Of a stretch of DNA of 64,000 nt, positions 55,096 through 62,941 are shown in pieces. The notes beneath the pieces are model-generated. The model was not told where the DNA came from, did not search any database, and worked only from the letters and a program-made list of their open reading frames with translations. Origin of the DNA: Flavipsychrobacter sp. (GTDB lineage: Bacteria > Bacteroidota > Bacteroidia > Chitinophagales > Chitinophagaceae); assembly GCA_017849575.1 (NCBI GenBank), contig JAFIGV010000030.1, positions 1-64,000 of the forward strand, read 5' to 3'. The translations under genes were made by a program, and so were the position numbers. Position 1 is the first letter of the stretch. Each line of letters begins with the position of its first letter.

Positions 55096-56211
55096 ATGGT
55101 TTACATACATCAACGTCCTGAATGGCCCAATTTCACTTGGAACGAAAAACTGTTGCTTCAGAGGCTTGTCCAGATAGGCAATAAGCAAGGCCGCCTCATT
55201 GGGCGAATGGAGGGATTGGGATTCTCATTGCAAAACGAAGCGACACTTTTGAACATGACTTCAGAAGTGATAAAGTCGAGTGAAATCGAAGGAGAGATAC
55301 TAGATCATGACCAGGTCAGATCATCAATCGCCAGACGACTTGGCATGGACATAGCTGGTTTAGTTCCATCAGACCGATCAGTTGATGGAGTCGTAGAAAT
55401 CATGATTGATGCGGTTCAGAACTATAAGGAGCCGTTGACCGAAGAGCGATTGTTTAATTGGCACGCAGCATTGTTTCCCACCGGGCGAAGCGGTATGCAA
55501 CGCATCGTAGTTGGAGGATGGCGCCTCAACGATCCAGAGAGCCCCATGCAAGTCGTATCGGGACCTATGGGAAAAGAAAAAGTACATTTCGAAGCGCCCT
55601 CCGCTGACCGACTGAAAGAAGAAATGAAACGATTTCTTGATTGGTTCAACGCTGAAGATGAACTACCTCCGGTATTAAAGGCTGGCATCGCACATTTTTG
55701 GTTTGTTACCATCCATCCATTTGATGACGGTAACGGAAGATTGACCCGCACCATAACAGACTTGCAACTGTCAAGAGCTGATGGAACAAACCAACGCTTC
55801 TACAGCATGTCAACACAAATAAGGCAGGACCGCAATTCTTATTATAGCATTTTAGAACAATCCCAGAAAGGCGAGCTTGACATTACAGCGTGGTTAGCGT
55901 GGTTTATGGACTGTCTGGAAAGGTCGTTGGATGCTGCAGATCAGATTTCTGGCATTGTGCTGAGAAAAGCGAAATACTGGGAATGGCTGTCGGCAAAAAA
56001 ATTGAACGACCGCCAGCAACGCATCATAAACAAGCTGCTTGATCAAGAGTTTTTTGGAAAGCTTACGTCCTCCAAATGGGCTAAAATGAACAAATGCTCA
56101 GCCGATACGGCACTCAGAGACATCAATGACTTAATAGCACAGGGAGTATTGGAGAAAGACGGCTCTGGCGGACGAAGCACAGGATACCACTTAATCGGTC
56201 AACACCGATAA
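55096..56211 (+). CDS. Fic-family protein (class II, N-terminal DUF4172-type) with C-terminal HTH
   Basis: A 371-aa Fic enzyme that would transfer AMP (or another nucleotide part) to a target protein. The catalytic motif HPFDDGNGRLTR is at residues 207-218. The autoinhibitory helix S-S-E-I-E-G (residues 61-66; pattern [S/T]xxxE[G/N]) lies N-terminal, making it class II. The C-terminal ~80 residues ('DRQQRIINKLLDQEF…', 'KCSADTALRDINDLIAQGVLEKD') form a winged-helix HTH. The frame is open to 55042 but palindromes cover that stretch, so ATG 55096 (MVYIHQRPEWPNFTW) is preferred. It probably self-inhibits and may regulate its own promoter. Confidence 0.9.
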   Translation: MVYIHQRPEWPNFTWNEKLLLQRLVQIGNKQGRLIGRMEGLGFSLQNEATLLNMTSEVIKSSEIEGEILDHDQVRSSIARRLGMDIAGLVPSDRSVDGVVEIMIDAVQNYKEPLTEERLFNWHAALFPTGRSGMQRIVVGGWRLNDPESPMQVVSGPMGKEKVHFEAPSADRLKEEMKRFLDWFNAEDELPPVLKAGIAHFWFVTIHPFDDGNGRLTRTITDLQLSRADGTNQRFYSMSTQIRQDRNSYYSILEQSQKGELDITAWLAWFMDCLERSLDAADQISGIVLRKAKYWEWLSAKKLNDRQQRIINKLLDQEFFGKLTSSKWAKMNKCSADTALRDINDLIAQGVLEKDGSGGRSTGYHLIGQHR

Positions 56212-56352
56212 AGCATTTGCCGCATATTATGATAAAAGCAGCCTTTTATACATTCAAGCAGAAAAAGGAAGCTTAGAAACGGATACTCATGTTGGTTGTT
56301 CAAAAGTTGCACGCAACAAAAAAGCCGACTCTCCCGAACCGGCTGTAATCTG

Positions 56353-56410
56353 TGCCCCAGGCGGGACTTGAACCCGCACTCCCATTGCTGGGAACAGGAT
56401 TTTAAGTCCA
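56353..56410 (-). tRNA. tRNA-Leu(UAA) 3' fragment, probable attachment site
   Basis: The minus strand reads ggacttaaaatcc (anticodon stem-loop, anticodon TAA), a long variable arm (tcccagcaatggga), the T-arm gcgggttcaagtcccgc and acceptor strand ctggggc-A. The 5' half (D-arm and acceptor 5' strand) is missing: upstream bases are atttgagat and unrelated DNA. It is therefore a partial gene. With the integrase 160 bases away, it is best read as the duplicated 3' end left at one junction of an element inserted in tRNA-Leu; the intact copy should be at the other end, off the window. Confidence 0.82.
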
Positions 56411-56480
56411 TCTCAAATCATATTGATCTGTAGTGATATGGTTGATTATAGAGGGTTTCAAAGTTTGATGGTGACATACC

Positions 56481-56530
56481 AAACCATAAAAAACCCCACA
56501 AAACCATATAATGTTGTCCAAATGTTGTCC
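56481..56530. repeat. Direct repeats next to the integrase, candidate arm-type sites
   Basis: aaaccata at 56481-56488 and 56501-56508 (20-base period), and atgttgtcc at 56511-56519 and 56522-56530 (11-base period). Such short direct repeats between att core and int are typical integrase arm-binding sites. Confidence 0.45.
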
Positions 56531-56576
56531 TGATTTGTATCAGTCAATGGTTAATTTCACAACATGAGTCGGCGTT

Positions 56577-57782
56577 ATGAGTTCAGTAAAGATCGTCCTT
56601 AGAAAAAACAAAACATCTGACGGCAAATATCCGCTTGTTATCCGAGTCACCAAAGATCGAAAGACCTCTTACATCGGGCTAGGTGTCCATGTGCGCGAAC
56701 AAGATTGGGACAAAGCGAATCAACGCGTAAAGAAGTCCCATGCGAATTCTAAACGGCTAAATAATCTGCTTATCCAGCGTTTGGCGGAAGCGACAGATAG
56801 CGCACTTGAATTGGAAGCAAATGCTCCGAATGTATCTGTAACCGCAGTGCGACAAAAAATAAAGCCGAGCGCCGGCAGCACAGTTTTTCCGCAGGCAGAC
56901 CTGTATCTTACCCGTTTAAAAGATGAAGGAAAGTTCAACCAATATTCGGCGAACAAATCACGCGTCAAACACCTGAAAACGTTCCTGAAAAATGATGTTA
57001 ACTTCTCTGAACTGACGATTGGTACGCTCGAACGATTTAAAGCACATCTCAAGTTTGCATACTCCATGTCAGAGAGGTCAGCAGTCAACCATCTTGTCTT
57101 GGTCCGTTCAATCTTCAGCCAGGCAATTAAGGATGGCGTGTGCGATCCAAAATATTACCCATTTGGTAAAGGCAAGCTCAAGATAAAGTTTCCGGATTCT
57201 GTAAAGGTTGGATTGACACTTGAAGAAGTTCAAAAGATCGAAGATGCTGAACTAAGCCACGAAGCAGATCATGCTCGAAATCTTTGGTTGATTTCTTTCT
57301 ATTTTGCAGGGATGAGAGTCTCTGATGTGTTCCGGTTGAAATGGTCGGATTTTTCGGATGGGCGGTTGAATTATAAAATGGGGAAAAACGAAAAAGCAGG
57401 ATCACTGAAAGTGCCTGCTAAAGCGCAGGTGATTCTAGATCATTATGAGAAATTCAAAGTAAATGCAAACGGCTTGGTGTTTCCCGAATTGCAGAAAACG
57501 GACTTAAGCAATAAGTTCGAGACACAACGATTGATAGCAGTAAAAACGAAAAATGTTGATGAATTACTGAAGAATCAGGTCGCTACAAAATGCGACATAC
57601 AGAAGAAGCTGACTATGCACATTGCTAGGCATACGTTTGCTCAGATTGCTGGCGACAGAATTCCCATTCAGTTGCTCCAAAAGCTTTATCGACATAGCAG
57701 TATTACTACGACAATGGGCTATCAATCAAACTTCACACATAAAGATACCGACAGTGCGCTTGAACTTGTAATTGGTAACTGA
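56577..57782 (+). CDS. Tyrosine recombinase (site-specific integrase)
   Basis: A 401-aa integrase. N-terminal ~90 residues form an Arm-DNA-bind_5-type domain ('LRKNKTSDGKYPLVIRVTKDRKTSYIGLG'), residues about 105-200 a SAM-like core-binding domain, and the C-terminal ~200 the catalytic domain. Catalytic residues are readable: R247 (FAGMRVSD), H348-x-x-R351 (HIARHTFA), H373 (LYRHSSI) and Y382 (TTMGYQ). It resembles integrases of Bacteroidota islands and conjugative elements. It is transcribed away from the tRNA-Leu fragment. ATG 56577. Confidence 0.92.
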   Translation: MSSVKIVLRKNKTSDGKYPLVIRVTKDRKTSYIGLGVHVREQDWDKANQRVKKSHANSKRLNNLLIQRLAEATDSALELEANAPNVSVTAVRQKIKPSAGSTVFPQADLYLTRLKDEGKFNQYSANKSRVKHLKTFLKNDVNFSELTIGTLERFKAHLKFAYSMSERSAVNHLVLVRSIFSQAIKDGVCDPKYYPFGKGKLKIKFPDSVKVGLTLEEVQKIEDAELSHEADHARNLWLISFYFAGMRVSDVFRLKWSDFSDGRLNYKMGKNEKAGSLKVPAKAQVILDHYEKFKVNANGLVFPELQKTDLSNKFETQRLIAVKTKNVDELLKNQVATKCDIQKKLTMHIARHTFAQIAGDRIPIQLLQKLYRHSSITTTMGYQSNFTHKDTDSALELVIGN

Positions 57783-57953
57783 CAATGAAAACCTATAACC
57801 AGTAAATCAAGAGTCTTTTTTATGAACTCAAACATGTCACCAACTATTTGTTAGGAATAAGTCTGATACTTTTTTATCTTGACGTCTCATGTTTGTTCGC
57901 CGCGGAGGGAATTGCAGCTATGCTTTTTTCGCTTATCATAAACACAAAACGAC

Positions 57954-58382
57954 ATGCTCAAACGATTACTTGTTTCTGCACTTACACTTCTATTTCTTGC
58001 TTCTTGTGGTGATCTTGTACAAGTTGTCTACACGGCTCCAATCGACAATTCAATAAAGAAAGAGAAAGGATTTTACGTCTATGAAAATGATGACGTTCGT
58101 ATCGTCTATTCCTTTTGGCATGACAACGGTATCATGTCTTTCTCTCTGTATAACAAATTAAACAAGCCGATTTATATTGACTGGAAAAAATCCTCCTTTG
58201 TCAATAAACAACAGCGTTTCCCATACTATTCCAACTCGACAAAACACGACTTTGTTGTAACAAGCGATGCTTGGGCAACTGTCTTTGCTAATTATGGGTA
58301 TACTACCGGCATCAAGAACGTTTCGGGAGCATCGTTAAGAGTGAACGAATCTCATTCATTCCACCGAAATCCTACGTTATGA
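57954..58382 (+). CDS. Lipoprotein, N-terminal part (probable frameshift)
   Basis: A 142-aa ORF with a lipoprotein signal (MLKRLLVSALTLLFLASC-G, lipobox L-A-S-C), so anchored in the membrane. The body is beta-rich ('VYENDDVRIVYSFWHDNGIMSFSLYNKLNKPIYIDWKKS'). After 'GASLRVNE' the frame goes wrong: the shifted frame reads I-S-F-I-P-P-K-S-Y-V-M-K, which matches the usual continuation of such Bacteroidota lipoproteins and joins the next ORF. A one-base loss near 58347-58350 would account for it. Joined length would be about 248 aa. Function unknown. Confidence 0.72.
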   Translation: MLKRLLVSALTLLFLASCGDLVQVVYTAPIDNSIKKEKGFYVYENDDVRIVYSFWHDNGIMSFSLYNKLNKPIYIDWKKSSFVNKQQRFPYYSNSTKHDFVVTSDAWATVFANYGYTTGIKNVSGASLRVNESHSFHRNPTL

Positions 58383-58705
58383 AGGCTTTTAACAACTTAG
58401 TTAGCCATATCTATTTTGACATACGGGGTGCCAACACAGAAGAGAAGAACGTCGATGGGAAAAGATTTTATGTTACAAAGCCCTCGAATAACCAGGTGTA
58501 TTTTAGAAACTTCCTGACGTATTCCACCAGTGAAAGCTTCGATCAAGAAAACTTCGTGGATAACGGCTTTCATGTGACAAAAGTGCTCAGCCTCGAAAAA
58601 AATGATTTCGAGCAGGAAGACATTGAAGGAAAGCTTACCTCCGAATATTATGCGAATACCAGGTTCTATATATCAAACCTAAAGAAAAGTGACCTGCTTT
58701 ATTAA
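58379..58705 (+). CDS. Lipoprotein, C-terminal part after frameshift
   Basis: A 108-aa ORF (MKAFNNLVSHIYF…) in the frame reached by restoring one base near 58347-58350. It overlaps the previous ORF by 4 bases, has no signal of its own and ends '…ANTRFYISNLKKSDLLY'. It is more likely the second half of the upstream lipoprotein than an independent gene. Confidence 0.55.
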   Translation: MKAFNNLVSHIYFDIRGANTEEKNVDGKRFYVTKPSNNQVYFRNFLTYSTSESFDQENFVDNGFHVTKVLSLEKNDFEQEDIEGKLTSEYYANTRFYISNLKKSDLLY

Positions 58706-58897
58706 AAGTCGATTTATAGGAATTCATCCTTTTAATTATCCGGTTTGGGCATCGATAGTCATCTGTGAGACGTAACAGAACATGCAGGGATGCACACAGC
58801 AAAAAACTAACGTCAATGGCACGAGTTTATATGAAGATTTATACCTTCGTTTGCAAAATCGACCTCATGATTCGGGAATCGATAACAAAGCGCAAGG

Positions 58898-58905
58898 TAA
58901 TTTTG
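58898..58905 (+). promoter_or_regulatory. Candidate -7 box (TAATTTTG)
   Basis: An exact TAnnTTTG, 10 bases before ATG 58916; no clear -33 partner. Confidence 0.35.
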
Positions 58906-58915
58906 TGAAGAAGTG

Positions 58916-59851
58916 ATGGTGAGTAGCGAAAGATTTGAAGTCAAAAAAGTTAAAGAGATTGGCGAGATCCAAGTGATAAAGCCAATTTCTACTGGCATAT
59001 CGCTTCCCTCTAGAACCCCGAGAAGTCCTTTCAGCTTTTTGACGGAGACGCTACGTAGTATTTCCAAACTTTTCATTAGTCAACCCAAGGAAAAACCTGT
59101 TGAATTCCATGACTTCGTTTCTGCTAAACTTATCCCTGAGTTGAATTCAACACACCGAAAAAATGGAATTGCTTCTTTATTAATGCAGAGCTTGTCTGAT
59201 TACAGAAGAACAAACAAAAAATATTTTGGGAGTTACTCTAGCCAGAAAGAGCCCTTATTTCTTCTGCAGTATAAGTATGCCGACTTCGATTTATCCATGA
59301 TTACCTGGAACACGCTCACATCAAATTATTACCTGGAAAAAGTTATTTTGAACGGCTTTGGCACAAATTACTTAAAGACCCGAAAGCTTATATTCGAAGA
59401 TTATGTCGGGATGCACTTTGCTGATCTGGAAAGAGAAAAATTAGTGATAGAAAGGGACATTAAGGGAGTTAAGTTCTATTGTTTATTATCTGCCCATCAC
59501 GAAGCAGATAAGGCTAGGTCTTTTTACAGGAAACAGAAAAAAACACTTGATCGGCTTCTTGTTATCAATTACTGTCCTTATGAAATGTCTCATGCAATTG
59601 AACACTATGGTCCACAGGAGAAATTGATGTCTACAGAGACTAATGATTTATCTGAGAAGGACATTCTTGCAGTTAGAAAGAGCATTGTTGATTCGATCAT
59701 TCGCAATGGGTTTGATGTTGCAAAGCGCAAATACACTCATCCTTTTGCGTTGGAGATTTTGAATGAATTGGAGTCAATGAACGACGATCAACTGTTCAAC
59801 TACAGCATTGAGCTAAGCGAGCAAACTCTTCCTTATTACAAGATTAATTGA
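58916..59851 (+). CDS. Hypothetical cytoplasmic protein
   Basis: A 311-aa protein with no signal peptide or membrane segment. The N-terminal ~60 residues are basic and low in structure; the rest has mixed alpha/beta character ('YCLLSAHHEADKARSFYRKQKKTLDRLLVINYC', 'EKDILAVRKSIVDSIIRNGFDVAKRKYTHP'). I do not recognise a family. It ends with an 8-base convergent overlap with the GNAT-like gene, which suggests compact element organisation. GTG 58913 is an alternative start. Confidence 0.7.
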   Translation: MVSSERFEVKKVKEIGEIQVIKPISTGISLPSRTPRSPFSFLTETLRSISKLFISQPKEKPVEFHDFVSAKLIPELNSTHRKNGIASLLMQSLSDYRRTNKKYFGSYSSQKEPLFLLQYKYADFDLSMITWNTLTSNYYLEKVILNGFGTNYLKTRKLIFEDYVGMHFADLEREKLVIERDIKGVKFYCLLSAHHEADKARSFYRKQKKTLDRLLVINYCPYEMSHAIEHYGPQEKLMSTETNDLSEKDILAVRKSIVDSIIRNGFDVAKRKYTHPFALEILNELESMNDDQLFNYSIELSEQTLPYYKIN

Positions 59852-60506
59852 CTCTTTCTTTCATGCATCTGCATTTACGGGACCGATAATAGTAGAATAT
59901 AAGTTCATTCTCTGAATTCGCTGTCAAGTCGTACCTACCTCTCCAAGTTTTCCCGTTTGTAGCCCAGAAGTTTTCAGCTTCTATGTCTTTTGTAATAAGG
60001 TCAAATATATTTGTTACTGAACTTGCATATTTCGTGCCTATTAGAAGCTTACTAAAATCCTCCCTTGATTTTTCAGTCATTGTAAATCCAAGCTTTGCCC
60101 AGACAATATGACCAACATGGCTCGTCTGACCATTTATGTATGCTTTTTGTGCTGTCAACTCAATAACCTTGAATCCCATTTGGCGAGCGTGATTTATCTG
60201 AGACAAAAGTACGGAAGTGCCTATACCTGTTCTGCACATGCTTTCCTTAACCTGAAATGATTCGTTGCGAATTACAAGCGCCTTTAGATGAACCGTACGG
60301 TACAAACGAAAAAACTTACATTCGATGTCAATGTGCACCTCATCATAGTCAGTCTCGTAAAAATATGCCTCAATGAAACGGACATGCGTGTCAAAATTTG
60401 CGTACCCTTCAATACCAGTTAAACTTATTAGTTCATGGAATTCTAAGTCGGTGTAGCCCTTACTGTTATCTTGATCAATCTTTATTTTACGGGGAAACGG
60501 CATCAA
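59844..60506 (-). CDS. GNAT-like N-acyltransferase domain protein
   Basis: A 220-aa protein. Residues about 75-165 fit the GNAT fold: a beta-strand 'HLKALVIR', then the acetyl-CoA loop R-T-G-I-G-T followed by helix 'SVLLSQINHARQMG', strand 'KVIELTAQ', and a late 'GHIVWAKLGFTM' at the place of the usual Y/W-x-x-x-G-F. The N-terminal segment ('SLTGIEGYANFDTHVRFIEAYFY') is not typical. It has the look of N-acyltransferases acting on small molecules or peptides, but the substrate is unknown. Alternative start ATG at 60503. Convergent overlap of 8 bases with the gene on its 3' side. Confidence 0.6.
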   Translation of the reverse strand: MMPFPRKIKIDQDNSKGYTDLEFHELISLTGIEGYANFDTHVRFIEAYFYETDYDEVHIDIECKFFRLYRTVHLKALVIRNESFQVKESMCRTGIGTSVLLSQINHARQMGFKVIELTAQKAYINGQTSHVGHIVWAKLGFTMTEKSREDFSKLLIGTKYASSVTNIFDLITKDIEAENFWATNGKTWRGRYDLTANSENELIFYYYRSRKCRCMKERVN

Positions 60507-60622
60507 TAAGCAAGCGATTTGGGACGGAGCTTTGTGCCCGACCGAAAAATTACGAAATTAAACGAAGACTTTTTCTTTAACAACTTGCAGCAGTTTAGTA
60601 ATTAATGACTCTATAGAAAACT

Positions 60623-61225
60623 TCAAGTGAGTCCGTTTTCCACCGCAAACAAGGCAAGACCAGTTCTAGTCTTTTTTCCAAGTTTTCGACAAAGTGCGTT
60701 TTTGAAATTTTCAGCACTCCTTATGCCGACTTTCATGATTGCCGCAATCTCCTTTATGGAGTACTCTGATGCACACAGTTGTAAGAAAGAAATTTCAGAT
60801 GGAGTAAGATTTGATTTAGGGGCATGGGCAAGATTATCAAAAATCTTTTCACCTTTGTAAATACTTAGAAGTGACTCATGTAATATTTCTGGATCAACTG
60901 TTTTGCTTAGGAAGCCGTCAACACGAATGGAAGAAGCATTTGCAGCAAGGAATTGTGTGTCGAACATAGAGAGAAACAAAATTTTCATGTACTTCCACCG
61001 CTTGATTATTTCTTCTGCGGTTTCGTAACCATTCATCGGCTTCATCCGAAGATCGAGAATACATATATCCGGTAGGAAGGTTGCCTCTGACAATTTCCTA
61101 ATCAACTCAGTTCCATCTGATGCATCAATAACCACCTTAAGGTCAGGGAAATCATTGAGCATAGAAATGAGACCTCCTCTGAATAATGTGTGGTCGTCAG
61201 CTACAGCTAGATAGACAGATGGCAT
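60623..61225 (-). CDS. Orphan NarL/FixJ-type response regulator
   Basis: A 200-aa two-domain regulator. Receiver domain (1-120): acidic pocket D10-D11, phosphoacceptor D58 (ICILDLRMKPMNG), S86 and K108 (FLSKTVD). The C-terminal LuxR-type HTH covers about 140-200 ('LTPSEISFLQLCASEYSIKEIAAIMKVGIRSAENFKNALCRKLGKKTRT'). It is transcribed away from the three-domain operon at 61366; no histidine kinase gene is nearby. A perfect 16-base palindrome lies in the shared 140-base intergenic space and may be its binding site. Confidence 0.9.
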   Translation of the reverse strand: MPSVYLAVADDHTLFRGGLISMLNDFPDLKVVIDASDGTELIRKLSEATFLPDICILDLRMKPMNGYETAEEIIKRWKYMKILFLSMFDTQFLAANASSIRVDGFLSKTVDPEILHESLLSIYKGEKIFDNLAHAPKSNLTPSEISFLQLCASEYSIKEIAAIMKVGIRSAENFKNALCRKLGKKTRTGLALFAVENGLT

Positions 61226-61334
61226 ACAGAAAATTTCCCCATTTTAAAGAAAACATTTGTTAACCGAGCTCAGCAGAAAACTGTATTAATACTGCAATAT
61301 ACAACCACTTATTAACTCTTTTCGAAATTCTCCC

Positions 61335-61350
61335 ACAATAATTTTATTGT
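61335..61350. promoter_or_regulatory. Perfect palindrome in the regulator/operon intergenic space
   Basis: acaataa-tt-ttattgt, 16 bases before ATG 61366. LuxR-type response regulators bind such sites; AT-only content means chance cannot be excluded. Confidence 0.45.
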
Positions 61351-61365
61351 CTAAATCAGCGATTT

Positions 61366-61755
61366 ATGTGTTGCATAAACAGTTCTTTAACATCAAAACT
61401 CGGCAGCGGAATAGTGGACACAGCCAACTCCTTTTTAGATGGTAGTGGTGTTTTGGTCCCAGTATTCACTTCGGGTGCAAATGGCTCCGTAATAAAGTCA
61501 ATAACAGTTAAGGCTACAGGAAGTACGAGCCAGGGTATGGTGCGATTATTCGTTGGGAACGGCGAACTTAATTTCCTGTATCGAGAAATTATGATACCTG
61601 CAAACGTCCAAACCGGAGTTGTACCAGCATTTTCTCTGGTATTACCTGGCATCTTCCGGCTTCAACCAGGCTGGAGTTTGCTTGCATCGACTGAACTTAG
61701 CGAGACATTCAATGTTTTTGCAGATTATGGCGAGTGGGAAAATTGTTCATGCTAA
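61366..61755 (+). CDS. Single-copy version of a beta-rich domain ending in C-x-C
   Basis: A 129-aa protein with no signal peptide (MCCINSSLTSKLGSGIVDTANSFLDGSG…). It holds one ~110-residue domain with landmarks D-T-A-N, D-G-S-G, 'KATGSTSQGMVRLFVGN', 'REIMIPANVQTGVVPAF', 'LLASTELSETFNVFADYG' and a final N-C-S-C. The same domain occurs twice in the next gene. The pattern recalls small structural beta domains seen in phage-related hypothetical proteins, but I cannot name a family. It is the first gene downstream of the palindrome and divergent from the response regulator. Confidence 0.7.
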   Translation: MCCINSSLTSKLGSGIVDTANSFLDGSGVLVPVFTSGANGSVIKSITVKATGSTSQGMVRLFVGNGELNFLYREIMIPANVQTGVVPAFSLVLPGIFRLQPGWSLLASTELSETFNVFADYGEWENCSC

Positions 61756-61770
61756 CTTAAACAATGTTAT

Positions 61771-62586
61771 ATGTGTACCAAACTAATATCGTATGCCAAA
61801 ACAGGGATTGCTCAAGTAGATACAGCAAATCCCAACTTAAATGGAACCGGAAGCGTAGTTACCGTCCTCACAGGAACTAATAAAGGAACGAGCATCTCGT
61901 CAATATTCATAAAAGCCATCGAGAACACGACCGAAGGAATGGTAAGGCTTTTCGTATTCAACGCATCTACAGGATATACGATGCTTTTTCGTGAAATCTA
62001 CATTCCAGCTACTACCACGACAGCTGTTGAGAAAGCATTTGAAACAACTGTTCTTGGAGAGTTAACTTTATCCAATGGAGATATTCTTTATGCCTCAACC
62101 CAGAATTCGGAAAAGTTCAATGTTGTAGCTAATGGTGTCGCTTTTGACTACTGTCCATGCGGGTCTTCGGACTCGGTTTGTTGTTCTGACACGCAAGCGG
62201 AAGCCTTAATTGGAGCCGTACGAATCTCAGAAGGAAATGAGTTTTTGGATGGAAGCGGTACAACCTATGTTGTGATATCCGTGCCGCCTACATACGATGG
62301 AGGGATTGAAATAACGAATGTCGCCATCAAATCGATTCAGTCAACAAGCCAAGGCATGGTAAGGCTGTTTATTCAAAACGGGGCTGGGATATTTTTGATA
62401 AAGGAGTGCGAAGTTAATGCTCAGGTTCAAACGAGTGTTGAACCTGCATTCAGGTCCGTAGTATCGTTAAACATTCGGTTAGAACCCAACTGCCTTTTAT
62501 TGGCGTCAACACAATACCCTGAAAGTTTCAACGTAATAGTTGACGGAATTGGCTTGGCTAATTGCCCTTGCCCTGAAGTCGGTTAA
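61771..62586 (+). CDS. Two-copy version of the same beta-rich C-x-C domain
   Basis: A 271-aa protein with two copies of the domain in the 129-aa neighbour. Copy 1 (about 8-130): 'DTANPNLNGTGS', 'ENTTEGMVRLFVFN', 'FREIYIPATTTTAVEKAF', 'LYASTQNSEKFNVVANG', then Y-C-P-C. Copy 2 (about 145-268): 'EFLDGSGT', 'QSTSQGMVRLFIQN', 'AQVQTSVEPAF', 'LLASTQYPESFNVIVDG', then N-C-P-C. The two copies are joined by a Cys-rich linker (SVCCSDT). No signal peptide. It starts 16 bases after the first gene, clearly in one operon. It is followed after 34 bases by the 100-aa Gly-rich gene. Confidence 0.72.
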   Translation: MCTKLISYAKTGIAQVDTANPNLNGTGSVVTVLTGTNKGTSISSIFIKAIENTTEGMVRLFVFNASTGYTMLFREIYIPATTTTAVEKAFETTVLGELTLSNGDILYASTQNSEKFNVVANGVAFDYCPCGSSDSVCCSDTQAEALIGAVRISEGNEFLDGSGTTYVVISVPPTYDGGIEITNVAIKSIQSTSQGMVRLFIQNGAGIFLIKECEVNAQVQTSVEPAFRSVVSLNIRLEPNCLLLASTQYPESFNVIVDGIGLANCPCPEVG

Positions 62587-62619
62587 AATTCCATATTTGT
62601 TTACACCTAAATATTTTAT

Positions 62620-62922
62620 ATGAAGTTTGAAGAAGTTAATATGCAGAAGTTTCAATTGGATTTTGTGTGGGGCGCTGAAAATCCTACCGATGCAAGAGAT
62701 GCTGAATCACATTTTAACCCTGCAATAAGACCAACGGGACCAGGCGGCGGGAATCCCGGCATACCTCTGGGAAAATTCGTAGTGGTTTATGGCGATCAAA
62801 AATGGGGCTCTGATGGCGGTTCAGGTAATCCTTGTTACACAGGAGTGTATGGACATGATTCCTTCTTAGGAATACGATTAAATGCTGACCATTTGGTGCG
62901 AACCGACATGGGAAGAGATTAG
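62620..62922 (+). CDS. Small Gly-rich protein, candidate RiPP precursor
   Basis: A 100-aa protein: an amphipathic N-terminus (MKFEEVNMQKFQLDFVWGAE) that looks leader-like, then a Gly/Pro-rich centre (PTGPGGGNPGIPLG) and a C-terminal part rich in Asp, Gly, Ser and Lys. It lies immediately before the CarboxypepD_reg gene and two genes before an ATP-grasp gene whose N-terminus resembles grasp-with-spasm maturases. Position and composition suggest a peptide to be modified (inference); no known precursor motif is visible. An alternative start is ATG 62641. It could equally be an unrelated small protein. Confidence 0.5.
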   Translation: MKFEEVNMQKFQLDFVWGAENPTDARDAESHFNPAIRPTGPGGGNPGIPLGKFVVVYGDQKWGSDGGSGNPCYTGVYGHDSFLGIRLNADHLVRTDMGRD

Positions 62923-62941
62923 TTTTTATCTTGTCAAAGCG

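Noticed and set aside
56353-56410. Complete tRNA-Leu gene
   Set aside because: The D-arm and the 5' acceptor strand (expected gccccag) are absent upstream on the minus strand.
58818-58910. 30-codon ORF before the 58916 gene
   Set aside because: Too short, no ribosome-binding site, and no similarity pattern; the box TAATTTTG of the next gene lies in it.
61366-62586. Phage tail fibre identity for the C-x-C domain proteins
   Set aside because: Only a general resemblance; no phage structural or lysis gene in the 7.6 kb seen, so the name would be a guess.
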